From: Chitinophaga sp. XS-30
GTDB lineage: Bacteria > Bacteroidota > Bacteroidia > Chitinophagales > Chitinophagaceae
Reading direction: 5' to 3'
Length of the DNA: 64,000 nucleotides
Assembly: GCF_008086345.1 (NCBI RefSeq)
Contig: NZ_CP043006.1
Span: forward strand, 3,966,032-4,030,031
Part shown: piece after piece, positions 17,944-26,863 of the stretch
Position numbering within the stretch: position 1 is the first letter of the stretch
Layout: each line of letters begins with the position of its first letter
Program-made: the position numbers and the translations under genes
Notes under the pieces: model-generated
What the model was told of the DNA's origin: nothing
The model's input: the letters and a program-made list of their open reading frames with translations, nothing else
The model's database searches: none

Positions 17944-19632
17944 CTATTTATACATCGGATCGTTGCCACTGTATTTCAGGTATTGAAAGCTGGCAGCTTT
18001 GCCGGAGACTTTGCCGGATGAAGTAGCGTACATGGCGAAGAAACACCCGGTAAATCCACCTGCATGCTTCGTGCTGACGTACTTTGCATCCAGCCCGCCT
18101 TTCAAGATGTTCCATTTACCCGGGTTCACGGCATAATAGAAATTGTAGTGATCGCCATTGGCCTCGATCTTCAGTTCCACTTTGTCCGATTGGCCTTCAT
18201 ATGGCGCCGCAGTGATCAATTCCATTTCATCGGAACGTTCCCTGCCTTTGAATAACTGCAGCACAGGCTTGCCATTAGCGACGGATTTACACAGATAGTA
18301 AAAATGGTTTTCATCATAATACACCATGAAACCCGCTTTTTCGTTTTCGGAAGAAGCCGCAAAGGTCATCGCTGTTTCGGCGCTGCAAAACAGATGTTGC
18401 TGCCGCTTTCCGATGAATGAAGGAGAGCCGGTACCCATGCAGGTTTCCGGCTTCAGCTTCAGGGTAAGTCCGGTTCGTTTGCCCAGGGAAAAGGAACTGC
18501 TGTCGCAGGTGCGGAGAAATAACAGCGAAGGATCGAGCGTTTTCTCAAACTTCATAGTGTAGGAAAAATTCCCGCTTTGCGGCAGTGCACCGGGTTGTGC
18601 GGATTCCCGGTAAGCTGCCTGGTAGTAGTATTGCACTTCCTGTTGACCGGGATTGATCACCGGCCAGTCGTTCTTCCATTCCACAGGCGCAATGAATGTT
18701 TCTCTCCCGGTATTGTAATAGTCGCCGGTATATGGCCGGCAGGCCAGGAATATGGCGTAGGTATTGCCATCAGGACCATCTACCAGCTGGGCATGGCCGG
18801 TGGAGGTGACGGGATGTTTCCTGTCTTCCGGCAGGTATCTTTGTGTAAGGATGGGGTTCTGTGCATAAGGCTCGTAAGGCCCCCAGACAGATCTGCTGCG
18901 AAGCACTACTTCGGAGTGGTTGACGGATGTACCGCCTTCCGCCGCATAAAGATAATACCAGCCATTTCTTTTCAGCAGGTGCGGCGCTTCGATCCAGACA
19001 GGCTTTTTGGAGATGTCAACCCCTCCGTTCACCAGTATTTTTTCCTCTCCGGTCACCTTCATGGCTACCGGATCAAATTCGTACATCCGTATGGTGCGAT
19101 GCCCCGGATAAAGCGCTTTGTGCTCCGGTGGATCGCTGTTGTAGATGATATACGCTTTGTCATCAACAAAGTGAACGGATGGGTCTATGCCTCTCACCGC
19201 GGGCAGCCATACGGGGTCGCTCCAGGGACCGGCGGGATCTTTTGCCGTGATCACAAAGTTGCCGCCATCATCGATATTGGTGCAGGCAATGTAAAAAATA
19301 CCGTTATGATGGCTGATGCCAGGCGCAAACAAGCCCCTGGTGGTACGTTGTTTCATGAACTGCATCTGCGTGGTACGGTCTATCGCGTTGCCGATCTGTT
19401 TCCAGTTTTTCAGGTCCCTGCTATGAAATATGGGCAACCCGGGGAAATAGGAAAAGGTGGAGTTGACCAGGTAATAATCCGGCCCTGCCTTTACCACGCT
19501 GGGATCAGGATAGAACCCGCTGAGCACGGGATTTACCAGGGTAATGGATTGCGCTGCGCCGATCCGGCACAAAAGCAATAAGCCGGCAAGCAGGCTGAGT
19601 ACACGGCTTTGAACAACACACATTTTGATCAT
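17944..19632 (-). CDS. Glycoside hydrolase family 43, xylosidase/arabinofuranosidase-like
   Basis: A 562-residue exported enzyme. The frame is open 132 bp further upstream, but the ATG at 19632 is followed directly by a signal peptide (ending GAAQS near residue 28) and was chosen. The catalytic propeller has FYPDPSVVKAGPDYYLV near 39, GIDPSVHFVDDKAYI near 146 and the acid Glu in WIEAPHLLKRNGWYYLY near 213. A beta-sandwich domain follows from about 350. It is the last gene of the large xylan operon and ends 64 bp from the convergent regulator gene. A hairpin lies between it and the gene before it, which may lower its expression. Confidence 0.9.
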   Translation of the reverse strand: MIKMCVVQSRVLSLLAGLLLLCRIGAAQSITLVNPVLSGFYPDPSVVKAGPDYYLVNSTFSYFPGLPIFHSRDLKNWKQIGNAIDRTTQMQFMKQRTTRGLFAPGISHHNGIFYIACTNIDDGGNFVITAKDPAGPWSDPVWLPAVRGIDPSVHFVDDKAYIIYNSDPPEHKALYPGHRTIRMYEFDPVAMKVTGEEKILVNGGVDISKKPVWIEAPHLLKRNGWYYLYAAEGGTSVNHSEVVLRSRSVWGPYEPYAQNPILTQRYLPEDRKHPVTSTGHAQLVDGPDGNTYAIFLACRPYTGDYYNTGRETFIAPVEWKNDWPVINPGQQEVQYYYQAAYRESAQPGALPQSGNFSYTMKFEKTLDPSLLFLRTCDSSSFSLGKRTGLTLKLKPETCMGTGSPSFIGKRQQHLFCSAETAMTFAASSENEKAGFMVYYDENHFYYLCKSVANGKPVLQLFKGRERSDEMELITAAPYEGQSDKVELKIEANGDHYNFYYAVNPGKWNILKGGLDAKYVSTKHAGGFTGCFFAMYATSSGKVSGKAASFQYLKYSGNDPMYK

Positions 19633-19663
19633 AAATACTTCTTTTGTTGTAAACAGGAAAGGT

Positions 19664-19701
19664 AAGCCCGGCCGGAAGTTCCTGAGAACCTGGCCGGGCT
19701 T
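19664..19701 (-). terminator. Intra-operon hairpin, possible attenuator
   Basis: A perfect 10-bp GC-rich stem, AAGCCCGGCC (19664-19673) with GGCCGGGCTT (19692-19701), lies between the small secreted protein and the GH43 gene. On the minus strand only a short, interrupted T stretch follows, so partial termination or mRNA stabilisation is more likely than full termination. Confidence 0.5.
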
Positions 19702-19751
19702 TGCAATCAATGATGGCAACCAGGTCAAACGATTCAGACGAATAAGGGGTA

Positions 19752-20117
19752 TCAGGGCATCCACTCAAGCAATGCCTGCGCGGTACAGTTGAAGGCGCTT
19801 AAATACACCTGAACGGATCCCCAATAGCGGTAGCTGAACACACCACGGCTATAACCTTGGGAATTGTATCCTTCACTATAATTATATTCCCCGATCAATG
19901 TGGCATCGTCACTATAGGCAACGGTGGAGCCGTTGCCGTTCCCGCTAGCGGAATTAGACCAGGTACACTGAAAATATACATAACTGCAATTCATGTTGAT
20001 GCTCACGTTCATCCCGGCATAGTTAATGGGAGGACCAGCTGTGAGCGCTTGCTGGTAGGCAAAACTGCTGGAGATCGATATAAAGAACAAGGCGAATGCT
20101 AAAAAGAACTTCTTCAT
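19752..20117 (-). CDS. Small secreted protein of unknown function in xylan operon
   Basis: A 121-residue protein that I do not recognise. Residues 1-20 form a clear Sec signal peptide (MKKFFLAFALFFISISSSFA). The mature ~100 residues are rich in Ser, Asn, Tyr and Gly with three cysteines (NMNCSYVYFQCTWSNS, then SAFNCTAQ near the end), and contain several aromatic residues in an alternating pattern that suggests a small beta-sheet protein. It follows the SurA-like gene by 59 bp in the same operon. It could be a small carbohydrate-binding or protective surface protein, or a client of the neighbouring chaperone-like lipoprotein; neither is shown. Confidence 0.7.
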   Translation of the reverse strand: MKKFFLAFALFFISISSSFAYQQALTAGPPINYAGMNVSINMNCSYVYFQCTWSNSASGNGNGSTVAYSDDATLIGEYNYSEGYNSQGYSRGVFSYRYWGSVQVYLSAFNCTAQALLEWMP

Positions 20118-20176
20118 AATGTTAGAATTTTACTGGTTTAACGATGGAGCATAAAGTTTGACTGTACCATTGATTG

Positions 20177-21760
20177 TTATTTTGATTTCGCGAGATATGC
20201 CGCGATGTGATTTACCTTAACCGGATATTCCGTTTCAAGCTCGGCGATCAGCGTTTTTTCCTTTTGCGAGAAAAGCAGTTCGCGGATGCTTTTTCGCGCG
20301 TATTTGTATGGCATTGGCATTACGCCACTTTTTGATACGAGGGATATGATCCAGTAGTACCCATTTTCCGGTACAGGCACCGACACTGCTCCCGGCTCCA
20401 GTTTTGATACGGCCGCAATAACAGCCTCGCTGCAGGTGGTGTCTTTTACCCGTACTTCTACCCTGCCGGCCTCCGTGGGTGGCTTTTCCATTAACAGCCT
20501 CCTGCCTTCAAAAGCACTTTGTATATCCGGATATCGGCTGACGAGAATCGTGGCCGTTGCGAAGCATGTAAAGTCGCTGCTATGCCCACGATAATAACTT
20601 TCCATTTCCCCCTCTCTGATGGATATATTCGGATAGATATGCTGCCGTTTGTAATGGGTGATGAAAATACCCTGCTGGTAACGCTTCCTGAACTGCTGGT
20701 AAGCAGTATCCTGTTCGATGCCCAACTGCTGCGCCCTGGCAAACAAACTGATACTGATCAGGTAGGCATGCAGCATTTTCTTTATGTCTTGCGGTTCGGA
20801 GAGCGATCCGGTAAACATCGGCTGGCATTGTACAAATTCCATAAAATCCGCTGCTGTATAGTGGTGCTGTTTCCCGCGGAAATGGTATTCCATCAGCACT
20901 AGTCCCGAATCTACGCCTGGCCACTTCCTTTCCATGGTATTCACTTTGGCCGCTATCCCGGCAAGCGCCTCCCGGTGTATATGCGGGCGGGTTTCCTGTA
21001 ATATCTGCCGCTGGCTTTCCAGGATATATTTTTCCCTGAGCGCATTCAACAGCTCTTCCCGGATGAGACCCTGCTCCTGTTCGAATGGCCGTTGGGTCAC
21101 TTTTCTTTCCTCCGCTACATGCATGACGTAGTACCCCGAGGGAGTTTCAAAAGGGCCCCAGGCATCCCCCGCCCGGGGCCGGGCCATTTTACCTGAATAG
21201 ACCCCTGATGGATAAAAAGGGTAACGGTGAAAAACACTGTAGTATTGAATAACAGGATCCGCTTTCGTTTTTCTCCGCAAAGCATGAAATTCCTTCGCCG
21301 TATTCACCAGCGGTGTTGAGGCAAAATATCTCTTCAACTGTTCTTCGTTGGAGAAACGGATAAATTCCAGAAGATATTCGGTGGACCGCCTGGCATATGC
21401 TTCCCGGATCTCATCTGCTGTTACTTTCAGCAAAGGCTTCACTTCCCTGTTCCAGACATACCCATCCACGGAAGACGCATAATAGCGCATTGCATATTCC
21501 AGTTGCCGTTGCAGCAGGCTGATGGTATCATACCGGTGGTCCATTGCAAAGGCCAGTATCCTCCCCTCCTCCACCAACCTGTCTTCCAGCTGCCTGGCGG
21601 TCATTGATCTGTATTGGGCGTTGCTGCCGGCAAATTCGTAATCAGCAGGGCTCAGCGTATATGCGCCGGTTTGAAGCAGGACGGCTTCACTGCCGGGATT
21701 GTTGCATCCTGCAATAACACTTGTTACAATGCATATGATCGCGCTAAAAACCTTTGCCAT
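20177..21760 (-). CDS. SurA-like peptidyl-prolyl isomerase lipoprotein in xylan operon
   Basis: A 527-residue lipoprotein (lipobox ending at Cys19, VIAGCNN). The N-terminal third is helical, with TARQLEDRLVEEGRILAFAM near 54 like the SurA/PpiC chaperone region. A parvulin-type segment ends in AWGPFETPSGYYVMHVAEER near 200-217. A second degenerate one is seen near the C-terminus, SKLEPGAVSVPVPENGYYW around 450. The two modules match the double-parvulin plan of SurA. The family assists folding of outer-membrane and exported proteins. It starts 3 bp after the GH10 stop codon, so co-expression with the xylan machinery is nearly certain. Whether it is an active isomerase cannot be judged by eye. 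Confidence 0.75.
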   Translation of the reverse strand: MAKVFSAIICIVTSVIAGCNNPGSEAVLLQTGAYTLSPADYEFAGSNAQYRSMTARQLEDRLVEEGRILAFAMDHRYDTISLLQRQLEYAMRYYASSVDGYVWNREVKPLLKVTADEIREAYARRSTEYLLEFIRFSNEEQLKRYFASTPLVNTAKEFHALRRKTKADPVIQYYSVFHRYPFYPSGVYSGKMARPRAGDAWGPFETPSGYYVMHVAEERKVTQRPFEQEQGLIREELLNALREKYILESQRQILQETRPHIHREALAGIAAKVNTMERKWPGVDSGLVLMEYHFRGKQHHYTAADFMEFVQCQPMFTGSLSEPQDIKKMLHAYLISISLFARAQQLGIEQDTAYQQFRKRYQQGIFITHYKRQHIYPNISIREGEMESYYRGHSSDFTCFATATILVSRYPDIQSAFEGRRLLMEKPPTEAGRVEVRVKDTTCSEAVIAAVSKLEPGAVSVPVPENGYYWIISLVSKSGVMPMPYKYARKSIRELLFSQKEKTLIAELETEYPVKVNHIAAYLAKSK

Positions 21761-21763
21761 CCG

Positions 21764-23923
21764 TTATTTGGTATTTGCCTCCAGCGATCTGGCTACCCAG
21801 GCATAAGCCAGCTTGCGCACATATTCTTCCGTCCAGATGCCAATCGGTTCACCGGCTCTCCAACTGGAGCTGGCGGGACTGTCCAGCGGGCTCCAGAGCG
21901 TAATGCCGTACCGTTGACCGGCAGGTACAAGCTCGAAATATTTGTCGATGACATACTTGTACATCTCGGCCTGTGCCTGGTAATGTTCGGCGGTAGCCTC
22001 GGTGGTTTTCACGCCTACGCCTATATCCAGTTCTGATATTTTTATCAGTTTGCCGGTAGCGGCCAGCAGCCTGAACATTTCAGCAATATTCTCCTTGTCC
22101 GAAGTAATGCTGATGTGCATCTGTGTGCCGATGCCGTCTACCTTTGCGCCTTTGCTTTCGATATAATTGACATAGGCGATCAGTCCGCGGCATTTATCGA
22201 GGTTGTATTCAAGGTTATAATCGTTGATAAAATGAATGTCGCCGGCATTGCCGTATTGCCGGGCCATTTTGAATGCGGTCACACCATATTCCCTGCCTTC
22301 CATATAATCCTGCCAGTAAAATTCGTCCGCGGCCATGTCCGGTCTGCCTGCGCCTGTTTTCAACTCGTAAGGATTGCCGTCATCCATCGGCTCGTTCACC
22401 ACATCCCATGCCTTTACATGGTCCTTGCTGACACCCAGCATACCGGCCATCCACCTGTCCAGCGCTTCGGTGATGATGGCTGTTTTCTCCGGTGCTGTCT
22501 TTTCCACCACGGTTGTACTGCCACCGGATGCCGTAGCGGTTTTCAGCACCACATCATCGATATACACCGTTCCGGCAAACTCGCCATAACTGAAGATCAG
22601 CCTTATCCTGTCCGCCGTAGTAACCGTTGTGGAGATGTCTACCAGTTTCCATTCGGTGGTGACGGGAACTTGCCCGAACCCGTTGGATGAATAGTTGGCG
22701 CTTTGCACTTCCGGCCTGATGATACCTTCCGCTGTACCTTTCACCCAGAAGCTCAGATTGTACGTTTCTCCGTTGCTCAGTGGGGCTTCAAAGGGATAGC
22801 TAGTCTGCACATCCCAAAAATTGGCTGTTTTTGAAGGGTTGGTGACATACAAGGCTTTCCCTTTGTTGCCAACACCCATGCCATCCGCGGTGACACCCCG
22901 TATAGAATTGTTGCCCCATCCTCCCCAGCTATCGCCGGATTCAAAATCGCCGTTCGCAACAAGATTGTTGATGGCGGGAGTGCCCTGGGTATCGTACACA
23001 TAAAGATTGTTCACATCGATATAATACGTCACTCCCGGTTTGTAGCCGAGATCGAAGTGAAGCGAAAAATTGTCTCCCGAAAAATCGTTCACCTGGAACC
23101 TGATCTCCTTCCAGGAGATGCCGGTAGTGAACGTCTCGGAAGGCGTGCCGGATTTCGTCCAGTCTATCTCCGGCGTGTTATTGTTCAGCCCTTCAAAAGC
23201 GATGCGGCCTTCGCCCGGAATATCCGATTTGATATAAATGATCACTTCATATTTATGGGAGTTATCTACAGGGATAGCCGGACTGATCAGCTGTAAAGCG
23301 CCGGCAGAGGATGATCCGGCGGCGGATACCAGCTTTATGGCTTTATTGCCGGTTCCCATGCCTTCGCCGTCGGCTACGGAGATGCCCGCGCCGGGGCTGG
23401 AGCGGTTCCAGCCGGAGAACGAATGATCGAGCAGCCCGGCAGTATTCAGGTCATTCGCATAGGCGGGAGCCGTTACCACCATTGGCGCGATCAGCCCTTT
23501 CAGATAAGTTGCGTTCTGATTCGCATGCCAGACCAGTGTATGCCCGTAAACGGTCATACCCGCCTGGCCGGCCGTTTCCAGCAGGCTTGTGACCCTGTCC
23601 AGGCTCAGGCTGCCATCGGCCTGTACTACTGCGCCATGCTTCATTTCGTAGCCCAGTGCAATCTCATCGAAGTTTTTATTGGCCAGCCGGTATTTCACGC
23701 CTTTATCCAGATATTCCTGTAATCCGAGCGCCGTTCCCCAGATGAAATCAGGGTGTGCGGCCCGGTTGATATAGGTTTTGAGTGCCGGATATGCATCTAT
23801 TTCCTCCTGGAGCGCTACGCTTTCCGGTTTCTCTACATCGAATTCAGGCGTTTTATGCTTGTGGCAGGCAGCCATCACTACCAATGCAGTGATACCTGCT
23901 GCTATTTTGTGTAGTTTATTCAT
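21764..23923 (-). CDS. xyn10C: GH10 endo-1,4-beta-xylanase with inserted CBM tandem
   Basis: A 719-residue surface lipoprotein xylanase. The ATG at 23923 places a lipobox (VMAACHK, Cys about residue 20) correctly; a further in-frame start upstream was rejected. The GH10 barrel begins at about residue 40 and runs to YGHTLVWHANQ near 128. It is then interrupted by roughly 330 residues comprising two carbohydrate-binding modules (each with NGDFESG- or LDHSFSGW-like starts), and resumes near 490. The acid/base is Glu511 in WDVVNEP and the nucleophile Glu631 in ISELDIG. The same interrupted design is known from Bacteroides and Prevotella xylan loci. The symbol is given by analogy with the xus core cluster. 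Confidence 0.93.
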   Translation of the reverse strand: MNKLHKIAAGITALVVMAACHKHKTPEFDVEKPESVALQEEIDAYPALKTYINRAAHPDFIWGTALGLQEYLDKGVKYRLANKNFDEIALGYEMKHGAVVQADGSLSLDRVTSLLETAGQAGMTVYGHTLVWHANQNATYLKGLIAPMVVTAPAYANDLNTAGLLDHSFSGWNRSSPGAGISVADGEGMGTGNKAIKLVSAAGSSSAGALQLISPAIPVDNSHKYEVIIYIKSDIPGEGRIAFEGLNNNTPEIDWTKSGTPSETFTTGISWKEIRFQVNDFSGDNFSLHFDLGYKPGVTYYIDVNNLYVYDTQGTPAINNLVANGDFESGDSWGGWGNNSIRGVTADGMGVGNKGKALYVTNPSKTANFWDVQTSYPFEAPLSNGETYNLSFWVKGTAEGIIRPEVQSANYSSNGFGQVPVTTEWKLVDISTTVTTADRIRLIFSYGEFAGTVYIDDVVLKTATASGGSTTVVEKTAPEKTAIITEALDRWMAGMLGVSKDHVKAWDVVNEPMDDGNPYELKTGAGRPDMAADEFYWQDYMEGREYGVTAFKMARQYGNAGDIHFINDYNLEYNLDKCRGLIAYVNYIESKGAKVDGIGTQMHISITSDKENIAEMFRLLAATGKLIKISELDIGVGVKTTEATAEHYQAQAEMYKYVIDKYFELVPAGQRYGITLWSPLDSPASSSWRAGEPIGIWTEEYVRKLAYAWVARSLEANTK

Positions 23924-23954
23924 ATCAGTTACGTGATTAAAGATGGCCAATAGA

Positions 23955-24908
23955 TTATTTGACAACCGGGGTAAACGTTTCCATGGCTACGGCACGGTCC
24001 CGCATCACCAGCGTGTCGGTAGCGCTTACCTGCATATCCGGTAAGGCCACCTGGTAGCTGAGGTACAACGCATCGCGGTCCTTGCCGCCCCAACTGTTCT
24101 TTTCCCCTCTTTTCACGAACCGGCCATTACCCGTTGCGGTGTAATCTCCACCCGCAGCGGCAACGGTGCATTCGCCCGCTTCATTGAACGTGAGGAGCAG
24201 CGTGCAATTGATGTTCACGCCATCCTTGTCCTTGAATACCACCGGGAATTCGGTTTCGTTCAGCGAGCGGGTGTACAGTTTGTTCACCTCATCTTCTTCT
24301 ACGTATTGCCGGTGCCGCACGATGGTCTGGTTCACGCTTCCGGTGACAACGTCTTTTCCGCGGCGCAGGTAATTGCCATGCCAGGTATTCACATATTTGA
24401 TGGCATAAAGAATGAAGTTCTTCCCGTCAAGAATGGAATCCGCGGCACCTTTTTCTGTCATGCGCAGCGGAATGACATAAGTATTCTTAACGGCATCAGG
24501 GTCATTGAAAAATGCATCGGTAAGCTGCACTTCCACCCCGCCGGTGAGGCCGCCCTCCGGGATAACGATGCTGTTGGCTGCCAGCGAATAGTAGTTATCC
24601 GGCATTTGCAGTATTTCATCCCTGCCCACGCCAAACAAAAGGCCGGTGCCCAGGAGGGAATTGTCTACCGTGATCCCGATATGGATATCTTTTTTACTGA
24701 AATAAACACCGCCCGTTGTGGCCATGATCCTGCACTTGCCCTGGTTATCCAGTTCCGTGCTGAAGATATCCTCGCCAAAGGTGATCGTCCGTACCGGGTA
24801 CTGGTAGGCGAAGTACACCGTCTGGTAGTCGTAGTCGGGAAATACTACATCTTTGTTGCAGGATGCCAGTACAAAGAAGAGTAAGATTGATATCAGAAAC
24901 TTTTTCAT
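23955..24908 (-). CDS. xusE: Surface glycan-binding lipoprotein, DUF1735 type (XusE-like)
   Basis: A 317-residue lipoprotein with lipobox LASCNK (Cys about residue 17), using the ATG at 24908. The N-terminal part resembles the DUF1735 (BT_3987-like) domain, with YQTVYFAYQYPVRTITFG near 28; the remainder fits the beta-rich partner domain usual in these proteins. Its place between the second SusD and the GH10 xylanase is exactly that of XusE in the conserved xylan core. It probably binds xylan at the surface. The symbol rests mainly on synteny. Confidence 0.75.
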   Translation of the reverse strand: MKKFLISILLFFVLASCNKDVVFPDYDYQTVYFAYQYPVRTITFGEDIFSTELDNQGKCRIMATTGGVYFSKKDIHIGITVDNSLLGTGLLFGVGRDEILQMPDNYYSLAANSIVIPEGGLTGGVEVQLTDAFFNDPDAVKNTYVIPLRMTEKGAADSILDGKNFILYAIKYVNTWHGNYLRRGKDVVTGSVNQTIVRHRQYVEEDEVNKLYTRSLNETEFPVVFKDKDGVNINCTLLLTFNEAGECTVAAAGGDYTATGNGRFVKRGEKNSWGGKDRDALYLSYQVALPDMQVSATDTLVMRDRAVAMETFTPVVK

Positions 24909-24931
24909 CCGTATATTTTTTAAGATGTCTT

Positions 24932-26698
24932 TTATTGCCATCCCTGATTTTGTACCAGGGAACCGAACTTCAGTATCTCGCCATAGGGAATGGGGCCGTA
25001 AATCATAAAGGGCTGAAACCTTCTTTCCTCTACATTGATCACCGAATGCACATTATTCTGAATGCTCACGCCTTTGGCGGTTTCTGTCAGGCTCACTTTC
25101 CAGCGGCGGAGGTCCCAGAAGCGGAAGCCTTCGAAGCACAGTTCCAGTCTCCGTTCATTTCTTATCAGTTCTCTCATTTGCTCTTTGTTCCCGCTGGCGG
25201 TTTCCAGGTAGGGATCGCCGTTGGTGGCGCCTACTCCGGCCCTTGCGCGGATAGCTTTGATGACATCGTAGGCTGAAAAGCTGTTGCCGCCCGTACCTGT
25301 TGGCCCCCAGGCTTCGTTTGCCGCTTCGGCGTAAATGAGGAATATTTCCGTGTACCGGATATGAGGCCTGTAATGTCGCTGGTTATTGGCTGAATTGGGA
25401 TTGAGGTTAACGTCCTGGCGCAGCAGTTTACGGAGATAATATCCTGTTCTGGTAGATGTTTCCACCCTGTTCAGCGCATCGTTGGTATTGCCGTCCGCGG
25501 CGGTTGTGATGACGGTGTTGTTAGGCCCTGCCGTGCCGCCGTTAAGGAGGATGAAATGTTTTAGCCGGGGATCGCGGCCGGCATATGGGTCAGCCGGATC
25601 GTAGCCGGCGGCGGGATCTGAAATGGGATATCCGTTGGCCATGGGAAATGCGTCCACCAGGTTCTGCGTCGGGTTGACGCGCCCGTTGCCGAAAAGACTG
25701 GGCGGGAAGTTGGCCTGCTCCAGGTCCCTGTTTTCACCATAATTGTTCCTCCAGAGTATTTCAGGCGGATTGGCGCCGTCAGCCAGACCGGCGATCTCCG
25801 AGACATTGGCGTACCAGGTGAGGCCGTTGGAAGCCAGCCCGCTGATGCCGCCTTTGAGATTGATCACTTCCGCAGCGTAATTGGCCGCGTCTGCCCAGGT
25901 TGTTGTATTGCCTTCACTGAAAGCAGGGCTGGCAGCCAGCAAAGCGGTCTTTGCCCTGAGCGCTTTGGCAATGCGTGCAGAGAACAGGCCACGGAAGTTG
26001 TTGCCCATAGCGCGATCGTATTGTTCCTTGGTCACCGCGCCGTATTTTGCAGGGATCTGTGAGGCATCAGGAATGTTTTCGTAATCCAGCGGAAGCATTT
26101 CCTCCGCCTCGTCCAGGTCGCTGTAGATCTGCTTCACGCATTCATCAAAGGTGGCCCTGGGCTTGTTGAAGTCCGTGCCAACGCCCTGCACTTCCGTATT
26201 GATCGGCACGCCAAGTATTGCCGCGCCACTTGTTCCCGCGTGTGTCTGCAACAGATGGTACATGAACAGGGCACGCAGGCCATAGGCTTCCCCGGTGATA
26301 CGCATGGCAAACAGGTCACTGACTTTTTCGTCCGCGGCCCACTTCACTTTGCTGATCTCTCCCAGCGTAATATTGATGTATTGTATGGCGGCATAGGCGT
26401 TCGTCCACTGGTTCAGCGGATTGTTGGCGGCGGTCCATTGCCCGTTGGCCATTTTCAGAAAGGCGTTGGCCTGATCGTTGGACACTGCATCGTCCGTAGC
26501 CACATCGTTGAATGACCAGGAATTGGTGGGAATACGGTTGTACCCGTTAAGCAGGATGCCATAGGGGAACCGTGCGTCATTCGGAAGATAGGCGTTCGGG
26601 TCAAGCTCGCGGTTGTTCTCAATCGCAGGCTCAAGCAGATCTTTACAGCTGGTCAGTATAAAGATGGCCGCCAACAGCATAATTATGCTTCTGTTCAT
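24932..26698 (-). CDS. xusD: SusD family lipoprotein, second pair (XusD-like)
   Basis: A 588-residue surface lipoprotein with lipobox ILTSCKD (Cys about residue 18). It has the SusD/RagB helical plan with TPR-like elements: QWTNAYAAIQYINITLGEI near 97, GEAYGLRALFMYHLLQTHAG near 134, and the C-terminal signature NERRLELCFEGFRFWDLRRWK near 515. SusD proteins cap the SusC pore and bind the glycan. It follows the frameshifted SusC gene with a 165-bp spacer, longer than other gaps in the operon. Confidence 0.93.
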   Translation of the reverse strand: MNRSIIMLLAAIFILTSCKDLLEPAIENNRELDPNAYLPNDARFPYGILLNGYNRIPTNSWSFNDVATDDAVSNDQANAFLKMANGQWTAANNPLNQWTNAYAAIQYINITLGEISKVKWAADEKVSDLFAMRITGEAYGLRALFMYHLLQTHAGTSGAAILGVPINTEVQGVGTDFNKPRATFDECVKQIYSDLDEAEEMLPLDYENIPDASQIPAKYGAVTKEQYDRAMGNNFRGLFSARIAKALRAKTALLAASPAFSEGNTTTWADAANYAAEVINLKGGISGLASNGLTWYANVSEIAGLADGANPPEILWRNNYGENRDLEQANFPPSLFGNGRVNPTQNLVDAFPMANGYPISDPAAGYDPADPYAGRDPRLKHFILLNGGTAGPNNTVITTAADGNTNDALNRVETSTRTGYYLRKLLRQDVNLNPNSANNQRHYRPHIRYTEIFLIYAEAANEAWGPTGTGGNSFSAYDVIKAIRARAGVGATNGDPYLETASGNKEQMRELIRNERRLELCFEGFRFWDLRRWKVSLTETAKGVSIQNNVHSVINVEERRFQPFMIYGPIPYGEILKFGSLVQNQGWQ

Positions 26699-26863
26699 CT
26701 GTTAATATTTTTATTTTTTACGGGCCAGATGACATCGAAGATGCATCGAGGCCAATAAGATGTAAACATGCTTGAGATAAACCTCACATTAACATGACCT
26801 TGTGTGGTAAAATGTATCATGTTCGGTTTCATATGCTTTTACTTGATCGGTGATAACAATTGT

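Noticed and set aside
18577..19581. 334-residue open frame antisense to the second GH43 gene
   Set aside because: No recognisable domain; the GH43 on the other strand is certain.
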